From positions 62,001-126,000 of the forward strand of contig NZ_SBIT01000009.1 in the NCBI RefSeq assembly GCF_004765785.1: a DNA stretch of 64,000 bases, written 5' to 3'. Under the pieces are notes generated by a model, which saw nothing but the letters and a program-made list of their open reading frames with translations, did not search any database and was not told the DNA's origin. Below are positions 58,001 to 64,000 of this stretch, piece by piece (the stretch's first letter is position 1; every line of letters begins with the position of its first letter). Position numbers and translations under genes: made by a program. The stretch is from Halorussus ruber (GTDB lineage Archaea > Halobacteriota > Halobacteria > Halobacteriales > Haladaptataceae).

Positions 58001-59469
58001 AAGACAGCCTCGCTCGCGGCCTGAAGATGACGTTTCTGGCGCGGGCGGTCCACGTCCTCTCGAACGCGGTCCTGATGGTCCTGCTGACTCGGTTCCTCCT
58101 CAGCCCCGACGAGTACGGCATCCTCTTTCTCGCGCTCTCCATCATCGGCGTCGCGCGCCTGTTCAGCGACCTCGGCCTCGCCAAGTCCGCGGCGCGCTAC
58201 GTGACCGAGTTCAAGGAGTCGGACTCGTCGCAGGTCCCCTACGTCTTCGAGACGGCGCTCAAGTACCGACTGCTGTTCATCGGTATCGTCGGTTGCGCCC
58301 TCGCGCTCGGCCGGAACTACGTCGCCGGACTCATCGGCGAACCCGCGGTCGCACCGCTGTTGCTCGTCGGCGCGGCCTACCTCGGATTCCACTCGCTGAG
58401 CGTCTTCAACGCCCTCCTCTTTCAGGGGTTCAACTGCGTCTCGTGGAGCGCGCTCGTCCAAGTCGTGAACAACGTCAACCGAATCATCTTCGCGGTGCTG
58501 TTCGTCTTCGTCCTCGGGTTCGGCGCGCTCGGTGCCCTGCTGGGCTATCTCGTCGGTGCCGCGCTGGGGATGGCCGTCGGCTTCGTCGTCCTCTACAAGT
58601 ACTTCTACAGCAACTACGAGAAGGCCGACGAGCCCGAGGAGGGCCTCTCGCGCCGGATTCTCGAATACAGCGCGCCCATGATGATAACCCGCGGGGCGGG
58701 CGTCCTCAACACCAAAATCGACACCATCCTCATCGGGGTTCTCCTCAACCCCGCCGCGGTCGGGTTCTACACCCTCGCCAAGCAGATTTCCTCGTCACTC
58801 ACCGTCCTCGCGGGGTCGCTCGGATTCAGCATCTCGCCGACCTACGGCGAGCAGAAGGTCAACGAGCAACTCGACCGGGCCTCGCGGATGTACCGGAAGA
58901 CGCTCGAATACACCCTGCTCCTCTATCTTCCCGGTGCGGTCGGGGTCATCATCGTGGCCGAACCGACGATTCGCATCGTCTTCGGCGAGGCGTATCTCGG
59001 TGCCGCGCCGGTCCTGCAAGTCCTCGGAATCTACGTGGTCCTGCGAGCCATCAACGAGACGACGACGAAGGCGCTGGACTTCCTCGGTCGAGCGCGGATG
59101 CGGGCCATCGCAAAAGGTTCGACGGCAGTCGCCAACTTCCTGTTGAATCTGGTCCTCATCCCGCGACTCGGCGTCGTCGGGGCCGCGGTCGCAACCGTGG
59201 TCACTTTTGGAATCTACACGTTCATCAACGTGGCCGTGATGTACTCGGAACTCCCGCTGGACTCGACGCGACTGCTCCGACCGGTCGCCCTCGTCGGCGT
59301 CATCACGGCCGGGATGGGAGTGCCCGTTCTGCTGGCCACCCGGTACGTCTCGGACGTGTTCTCGCTGGTCGGCGTCGTCCTGTTCGGGGTCGCCATCTGG
59401 TCGGTGCTGGCGATACGGACAGGTCTCTTAGATGTCGGTTCGACCAAATCGTTCCTGCTGAGCGAGTAG
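57991..59469 (+). CDS. Polysaccharide-type flippase (MATE/Wzx-like)
   Basis: This 492-aa protein has about 12-14 helices of the oligosaccharide flippase (Wzx/RfbX) type. The GTG at 57991 is chosen for its Shine-Dalgarno sequence and because it removes the Arg-rich upstream repeat. Helices alternate with short loops: NAVLMVLLTRFLLSPDEYGI, VYLGAAPVLQVLGIYVVL-like segments, and LLNPAAVGFYTLAKQ, all typical. It probably moves lipid-linked glycans across the membrane for S-layer glycosylation or capsule. The neighbouring exported and asparagine-synthase-like genes fit a surface-glycan locus. No glycosyltransferase is in the window. Confidence 0.92.
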   Translation: MAVKDSLARGLKMTFLARAVHVLSNAVLMVLLTRFLLSPDEYGILFLALSIIGVARLFSDLGLAKSAARYVTEFKESDSSQVPYVFETALKYRLLFIGIVGCALALGRNYVAGLIGEPAVAPLLLVGAAYLGFHSLSVFNALLFQGFNCVSWSALVQVVNNVNRIIFAVLFVFVLGFGALGALLGYLVGAALGMAVGFVVLYKYFYSNYEKADEPEEGLSRRILEYSAPMMITRGAGVLNTKIDTILIGVLLNPAAVGFYTLAKQISSSLTVLAGSLGFSISPTYGEQKVNEQLDRASRMYRKTLEYTLLLYLPGAVGVIIVAEPTIRIVFGEAYLGAAPVLQVLGIYVVLRAINETTTKALDFLGRARMRAIAKGSTAVANFLLNLVLIPRLGVVGAAVATVVTFGIYTFINVAVMYSELPLDSTRLLRPVALVGVITAGMGVPVLLATRYVSDVFSLVGVVLFGVAIWSVLAIRTGLLDVGSTKSFLLSE

Positions 59470-59566
59470 CGTCCCTCACCGCCCCTGTCGAATCGACCGG
59501 TCTCAGCCCCCACATCTCTGATTCGGACAAAAGTGCGATTCGACGCCACATTCATAAAATCGGAAA

Positions 59567-59577
59567 ATACTTAAAAG
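59567..59577 (+). promoter_or_regulatory. TATA box for the 59601 gene
   Basis: The sequence atacttaaaag lies 24-34 bases before the ATG at 59601, a leaderless-type placement. Confidence 0.6.
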
Positions 59578-59600
59578 ATGGGTAAGGCATTGAAAGTGGC

Positions 59601-61088
59601 ATGGCACGCGACGAAACGACACGCGAACCATCACGAGAGGCATCGAACGTCAGCAGACGGAACTATCTCCGGTTAACCGGAACGGCCGCCGCGTCACTCG
59701 CGGCGTTCGGCACGGGCGTCACCGCCGCCGAGGAGTTCCAGACGATTACGGTCCCCGCGGGCGAAGTCCGGAGCTTCAGCCTCGGAGACGGCGACACGCT
59801 CGAAAACACGCTCATCGACATCACCGCCGACGGCGCGGGCTACCGCATCTCGGCCAACGGCGACGGCTGGGCGATTCGCAACGTCGGCGTCCGGGGCTAC
59901 TTCGACGCCAACGTGGACGACCCCATCGTGGCGCTCTGTCCGAACGGCGGCACCGGCACCATCGAGAACGTCTATCTCGGCGACGGCGGGTACGACGCTC
60001 CCGCCGGGAAGACGACCGGCATCTTCGTCCACGCCTATCACACCGGCCACATCGACATCGACCGCGTGAACGTTCAGGGCTGGGCGGGCAACGGCGTCTA
60101 CGCCAGCGGCCCCGGTAACCACGACGACCACCCCAACCCCGGCGGCGGCGGGACGATTCACGTCACGAACTCGTTCGCGGCCGACAACCCGACCGGCGAC
60201 TTCCGCCTCGGGACCGACGGGTCGTACTGCAAGAACTGCGTGAGCAAGGGCGCTGGCCGAGGCTACTGGGGATTCTACAACACCACGAAGCTCGTCGACT
60301 GCGACATCCACAACGGCATCTACGCCAGCGACGGCGCGTGGGAGTCGCCCGCCGTGGTCGAAGTCGAGAACACGCGGTACTCCGACACCCACACCTACGT
60401 CAGTAGCGCCGAAATCTCCGGCAGTTCCGCGGGCGCTCCCCGCGACCGAATGCCGAGCGGCGTTCCCACGACCGCCAAAGAGGCCGCGAGTGCCACGAGT
60501 AGCACCGACGACGGCTCCGACTCGACCACGAGCGAACCCGACGACTCGACCCCGGCCGGAACGGTCCTCGAACTCGTCGCCGGGCCGAACACCTCGAACG
60601 CGACCTACGAGTTCACGGTCGAGGGGAGCGTCCAGAAGCGCACCTCCTCGGGCGACGTGGCCGCCGAGGAGAACGACAGCGTGACCGACAACGGCGACGG
60701 CACGGTGACGGTCTCGGGCCTCTCGGGCAACGGCTACGGCGACGCCTTCTTCGTGGACGGCGACATCGTCTCGATGACTCTGGACGAGAGCAAGTGGACG
60801 CTCAGATACGGCGGCGAGTCGGTCAGCGTGGACGACCTCGTCCTGCCGAACAAGCTGGTCATCGACGGGAGCAACGCGCCCCGGCGGTCCAGCGAGTACG
60901 TCGTGGAGTTCAGCGGGACCGCCCGCAAGAGCGCCGCGCTCGGTTCTATCAACCCCCACGACGCGATTTCCGAAGGCAAAATCTCCGGGCGGGTCATCGG
61001 CGGCAAGGACGGCTACCGGTACTCGGGCGAAATCACCGGCTTCCGCCTCGACGGCCCCGCGGGGGTCCGCGTCGAGGAGGATTCCTAA
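59601..61088 (+). CDS. Tat-exported two-domain surface protein
   Basis: This 495-aa protein has a Tat signal (SRRNYLRLTGTAAASLAAFG). Residues about 48-280 look like a right-handed beta-helix (short repeated strands: ISANGDGWAIRNVGVRG, TGTIENVYLG, GHIDIDRVNVQGW, LVDCDIHNGIY, PAVVEVENTRY), as in pectate-lyase-like and adhesin folds. A Ser/Thr/Asp-rich linker (about 285-325) follows. Residues about 325-495 match the order of elements of the 212-aa protein at 56898-57536: ATYEFTVEGSVQKR, FFVDGDIVSMTL, YVVEFSGTARKS and YRYSGEITGFRLDGP. It is probably carbohydrate-related at the cell surface. Confidence 0.88.
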   Translation: MARDETTREPSREASNVSRRNYLRLTGTAAASLAAFGTGVTAAEEFQTITVPAGEVRSFSLGDGDTLENTLIDITADGAGYRISANGDGWAIRNVGVRGYFDANVDDPIVALCPNGGTGTIENVYLGDGGYDAPAGKTTGIFVHAYHTGHIDIDRVNVQGWAGNGVYASGPGNHDDHPNPGGGGTIHVTNSFAADNPTGDFRLGTDGSYCKNCVSKGAGRGYWGFYNTTKLVDCDIHNGIYASDGAWESPAVVEVENTRYSDTHTYVSSAEISGSSAGAPRDRMPSGVPTTAKEAASATSSTDDGSDSTTSEPDDSTPAGTVLELVAGPNTSNATYEFTVEGSVQKRTSSGDVAAEENDSVTDNGDGTVTVSGLSGNGYGDAFFVDGDIVSMTLDESKWTLRYGGESVSVDDLVLPNKLVIDGSNAPRRSSEYVVEFSGTARKSAALGSINPHDAISEGKISGRVIGGKDGYRYSGEITGFRLDGPAGVRVEEDS

Positions 61089-61418
61089 CGCCGAACGCTC
61101 TTCGCGCACAGTCGACCTCCAATTGTCGCATTCTTCCGGCGTTCAGGCAGGGCCTGAAGACGTTTCGCGCGAAAAGTGGCGGCCTCGGGACCGGCGGAAC
61201 CGTCGGACGGGAAGCGTCCGGAAACGGCGAACAGCGAACGCGAGTCCGACCATCTGGTTGACGCTACTTCCCTACCCTCCGAATAACTCACTGATAACCC
61301 CGGCGTAATTATAACATCCCTGTCGGGTTTCAGCGCCTACTTGTCGCTCCCGCCGACCGCGAAATTCAGTCACAATCACAATATAACAATACCCGCACGG
61401 GTGCTGGAGTAAGTTACA
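61089..61418. other. Intergenic region upstream of the asparagine-synthase-like gene
   Basis: This 330-base gap contains an AT-rich last third with a TATA-like caatataac (61379-61387), placed 32-40 bases before the ATG at 61419. The first part contains a short duplicated phrase (gaccggcggaaccgtcggacggg) but no clear repeat of F1-F3 and no credible gene. Confidence 0.5.
61379..61387 (+). promoter_or_regulatory. TATA box for the 61419 gene
   Basis: The sequence caatataac lies 32-40 bases before the ATG. Confidence 0.5.
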
Positions 61419-63224
61419 ATGCCCGGAGTTTCATTCGTTCAGGGCCAGACGACCGCGAAAGGGGCCGAAGAGGCCTCGCTCCGCACCGTCTGCTTTCGTG
61501 AGGACTACGAGCGAACAGTCCACGCGGCAGACGAGACCTCGTTTCTCGGGTCGTCGGGCTACGCCGAGTACCCCGTGACGACGGTCGAGACCGCTGACGC
61601 GATTTTCCTCCTCGAAGGGCACCTCTACGACGTGGACGACCGAGAGCGCCACCTCCGGTCGGTCGGCGCGAATCTCCTCGGCGAGCGCCTCGAAGCGGTC
61701 CAGTCGTGGGTCGCCGACCGGGACGGGGACTTTCTCCTGCTGGCCTACGAGAGAGACACCGGGGCGCTCTCGGTCGTGAACGACGCCTTCGCTCGACTGC
61801 CGGTCTACTACGCGACTGTCGGGGGCAACGTCGTCTTCTCCCGCGAGCTGAAGTTCGTCCGGAGTCTGGCCCGCCACTTCGGCGAGTCGCTCGACCCCGA
61901 CACGATGGCGTTCGCTCAGACGCTGCTGTTCGGCTACCAACTCGGGAACCGGACGCTGTTCGACTCGGTCGAGCGCGTCCCGCCGGGGTCCTACGTTCGC
62001 ATCGACGGCGACGTTCGCGTCGAGAGCCTGCACGAACACGACTTCGAGCGAACCCCCCGCGCCGACCGGAGCGTCCGGGAGAACGCCCGCGAGTTGGCGT
62101 CCCGGTTCGAGGAGGCCTGCGCGAACCGCGACTTGGACGGCCTTCCGAACGTCGTCTCGCTGAGCGGCGGCCTCGATTCGCGGGCCGTCGCTGGCGGATA
62201 CGAGGCCGCCGGGGCCGACTACATCACGGCAACCTTCGAGAAGCCGAACGACGCGAACACCGACGACGTGCGACTCGCCGAGCGCATCGCCGACGCGCTC
62301 GACGCCGAGTGGGAACGCTACGCGGTCGAGCGCACCGAGAGCCACCGGACCGACCTGCTGGAGATGAAGCAGGGGCTGAACTTCCTCGCTATGTCCTTTC
62401 TGCTGGACTTCCTCGAACAGATGGAGGCCCGCCACGGCAAGTTCACCTACGTCACGGGCGACGGCGGCGACAAGGCGCTCCCGGACTTGACCCCGCCGCG
62501 GGAGTTCGACTCGCGGCGCGACCTCGCCGAGTACGTCGTGAACGCCCACAGCATCTTCGACCCCGAGGAGATTGCGAAGCTGACGGGCGTCTCGCGCGAG
62601 CGACTCGTCCGGTCGGTCGAGTCCCGGTTGGAGTCGTACCCGGAATCAGATTTCGACGCCGAGTACGTCCACTTCCTCGTCCGCGAGCGGGGCATCAACT
62701 GGCTCAACCACGGCGAGGACCGAAATCGCTACTACTGCTGGAGCGTCTCGCCGTTCTACGCGCTCCCGTTCTTCGACTACGCGATGGACGTGCCCGCCGA
62801 CCAGAAGCGCCGCAGCGAGTTGCAGGCGGCCTTCCTCGAGGAGTTGGACCCAGCGCTGTGCGACATCGAGGACGCCAACTACGACGCGCCGGTCAGTTCC
62901 CTCACGCACAAGGCGAAGATGGTCGGTCTCAACCTCCTCAGTCGGTACCCGAGCCTTCGGGACGCCGTGGCTTCCGTCCTGAAGAGCGGCGCGAGCGACG
63001 GACTCGCCGACGCGCTGGCGACCGAGGTCCGGCGGGCGGACGAGACGCCCTTCGACGACGCCGCGCTCGGCACCGTCGTTCGGAACGGCGAGGAGTACAG
63101 CGGTCACGGACTCTACAACCTGCTGACGCTCGTGGCGACAGCCGACTACGAACCCGCCCGGCCGCTTCGGACCGACCCGACGGCGGTCATCGCCGACGGG
63201 TCGGGGTACGGCGACGACGAGTGA
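61419..63224 (+). CDS. Asparagine-synthase-like protein lacking the glutaminase Cys
   Basis: This 601-aa protein has the two-domain layout of asparagine synthetase: an Ntn-type amino half (about 1-215) and a PP-loop ATP pyrophosphatase half. The PP-loop SLSGGLDSRA is near residues 246-255. The second half includes TGDGGDKALPDLTP, in the position of the usual GDGGDE-type aspartate-adenylate motif. The sequence starts MPGVSF, not MCG, so the Cys nucleophile that hydrolyses glutamine is absent. It may use ammonia or another amine, or amidate a glycan or peptide. In haloarchaeal surface loci such proteins accompany flippases, as here. Confidence 0.9.
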   Translation: MPGVSFVQGQTTAKGAEEASLRTVCFREDYERTVHAADETSFLGSSGYAEYPVTTVETADAIFLLEGHLYDVDDRERHLRSVGANLLGERLEAVQSWVADRDGDFLLLAYERDTGALSVVNDAFARLPVYYATVGGNVVFSRELKFVRSLARHFGESLDPDTMAFAQTLLFGYQLGNRTLFDSVERVPPGSYVRIDGDVRVESLHEHDFERTPRADRSVRENARELASRFEEACANRDLDGLPNVVSLSGGLDSRAVAGGYEAAGADYITATFEKPNDANTDDVRLAERIADALDAEWERYAVERTESHRTDLLEMKQGLNFLAMSFLLDFLEQMEARHGKFTYVTGDGGDKALPDLTPPREFDSRRDLAEYVVNAHSIFDPEEIAKLTGVSRERLVRSVESRLESYPESDFDAEYVHFLVRERGINWLNHGEDRNRYYCWSVSPFYALPFFDYAMDVPADQKRRSELQAAFLEELDPALCDIEDANYDAPVSSLTHKAKMVGLNLLSRYPSLRDAVASVLKSGASDGLADALATEVRRADETPFDDAALGTVVRNGEEYSGHGLYNLLTLVATADYEPARPLRTDPTAVIADGSGYGDDE

Positions 63225-63245
63225 GTACTCGGTCGTGACCGCTCG

Positions 63246-63491
63246 TCAGCCAGAAATCGGGGCGTGGGGCGACAGTTCTCCGAGAGTGTCCTCCGAGAGC
63301 AGGTCCGGAGCGAGGAGTGCGAGCGCGAACAGTACCACGGCGACGACCGGCAGCGCGAGTCTGTCTCGCCACCCCATCTCCGTGACGTTTCGAGAGAAGT
63401 ACCGCGCCGAGGACAGACCCGCGACGCACGCCAGACTCGTCCGGCGTCGGATTTCCGCGAGGACTCCTCGTTCTCGGTCGGCGTTCTGCAT
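63246..63491 (-). CDS. Small membrane protein
   Basis: This 81-aa protein starts at the ATG ending at 63491 (MQNADRERGVLAEIRRRTSL), supported by a TATA-like element on the minus strand (63519-63528). A positively charged amino half precedes one long hydrophobic segment near the end (LALPVVAVVLFALALLAPDL). The longer frame upstream of this start lacks a promoter context. It is convergent with the asparagine-synthase-like gene, 21 bases away. Confidence 0.6.
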   Translation of the reverse strand: MQNADRERGVLAEIRRRTSLACVAGLSSARYFSRNVTEMGWRDRLALPVVAVVLFALALLAPDLLSEDTLGELSPHAPISG

Positions 63492-63518
63492 GTCGAGACC
63501 CACGACTTTCCGCCGAAT

Positions 63519-63528
63519 CAATATACGG
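63519..63528 (-). promoter_or_regulatory. TATA box for the 63491 gene
   Basis: On the minus strand ccgtatattg lies 28-37 bases before the ATG that ends at 63491. Confidence 0.45.
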
Positions 63529-63773
63529 AGGTTAGGGCGGGCTAAGTCGGTGCTACGTTTGGTTAAGGCGCGTGAGACGACGGATTCGCTGTCGGACGGC
63601 TGCTGCGGCCACGGAACAGCCACCTTCGGTCCTCGGAACCGTACCCGTGGTCGCTGACAGCAGTACTCCGGCCCGGAACAGTTAGCTGTCTCATACTATT
63701 CCCGTTTCAAATAGGCTCGTCATTTTATTATTTGAGAAAGTTAATTAACCCCGGTTTTGAACACCTTGTTTAC

Positions 63774-64000
63774 ATGAGTACCGGTCGGGTCGGGGTCGAG
63801 GAGACCCCGGACGAGCGCGACGCGCCGTTTCGGGACCGACTGGAGTCCTCCGAGGAGATTCGTCGCTCGTGGACCGGCTCCGACGTTCACTGGGCGAACC
63901 AGTGGCAACCGACCCCCGACTCGCCGACGGCCTTCGCCGCGACCGACCGGCGGGTCCTCTTCGAGACGAGCGACGGCGTGACCTCCATCGGCTACAACCA
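63774..64000 (+). CDS. Haloarchaeal hypothetical protein, 3' partial
   Basis: A frame of at least 75 codons opens at the ATG 63774 (MSTGRVGVEETPDERD) and runs off the window. Visible segments include LESSEEIRRSWTGSD, WANQWQPTPDSPTAFAATDR and RRVLFETSDGVTSIGYN. The TDRRVLFET signature resembles the bacterial PH-like domain of proteins that sense or bind at membranes. An AT-rich ttaattaacc is about 30 bases upstream. The family cannot be fixed from the part seen. Confidence 0.6.
   Translation, partial: MSTGRVGVEETPDERDAPFRDRLESSEEIRRSWTGSDVHWANQWQPTPDSPTAFAATDRRVLFETSDGVTSIGYN

Noticed and set aside
1-64000. tRNA or rRNA genes
   Set aside because: No T-loop with matching acceptor stem or rRNA-like block was recognised by eye; tRNAscan-SE would be decisive.

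Overview
The window is from an extremely halophilic archaeon (class Halobacteria). The reasons are very high GC with strongly acidic predicted proteins, leaderless-type promoters with TTTAAA-like TATA boxes 25-35 bases before start codons, a TFB gene, archaeosine-type queC/D/E genes, PGF-CTERM surface proteins, Tat signals and a menaquinone operon. The genus cannot be fixed from the sequence; Halorussus or a relative is a guess. No tRNA, rRNA, transposase or CRISPR array was recognised.

Layout. 1-3500: a partial coiled-coil protein, then a lipoprotein with a metallo-beta-lactamase domain and lamin-tail domain, overlapping a DUF3006-like gene. 3900-6870: queD-queE and, across a membrane-protein gene, queC (preQ0 synthesis for archaeosine in tRNA). 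6990-17410: two paralogous PKD-repeat PGF-CTERM surface proteins (1093 and 1449 aa), separated by a cupin gene, a nucleoside phosphorylase and a small membrane protein. 17880-22290: two divergent EamA transporters, a membrane protein, CorA and a small membrane protein. 22360-29110: lipoprotein, cysS, small conserved haloarchaeal genes, Trm112, a four-helix membrane protein with an overlapping 60-aa gene, UPF0058, purA. 29370-34610: winged-helix regulator, an 817-aa modular protein, small regulators, sulfite-oxidase-like enzyme. 35100-47730: the menaquinone genes menF-menD, menB, menA-menC-menE, interspersed with an AT-richer membrane gene, an aminotransferase and a thioredoxin-reductase-like protein. 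48280-57540: NRDE protein, winged-helix protein, permease plus universal stress protein, an AT-rich accessory patch (51800-53190), gatC-gatA, tfb, a Nudix hydrolase and a Tat-exported protein. 57780-64000: surface-polysaccharide region with a flippase, a Tat-exported beta-helix-like protein, an asparagine-synthase-like protein without its glutaminase cysteine, and a truncated ORF at the edge.

The most unusual signal is in the intergenic DNA. Three families of dispersed palindromic repeats recur: F1 (32187-32323, 32520-32740, 42456-42672), F2 (3657-3763, 34868-34974, 48020-48122) and F3 (24691-24740, 10811-10936, 11630-11765, 34681-34810, 41327-41465, 47797-47914). In each family the hairpin stems differ in sequence between copies while remaining fully paired. 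That is compensatory change, and it suggests a selected or actively copied DNA or RNA structure. Both multi-hairpin copies of F1 begin immediately after a gene's stop codon in the sense orientation. F3 copies in opposite orientation bracket the cupin gene. AT-rich tracts of 50-80 bp sit beside several copies. No protein able to mobilise them is encoded here.
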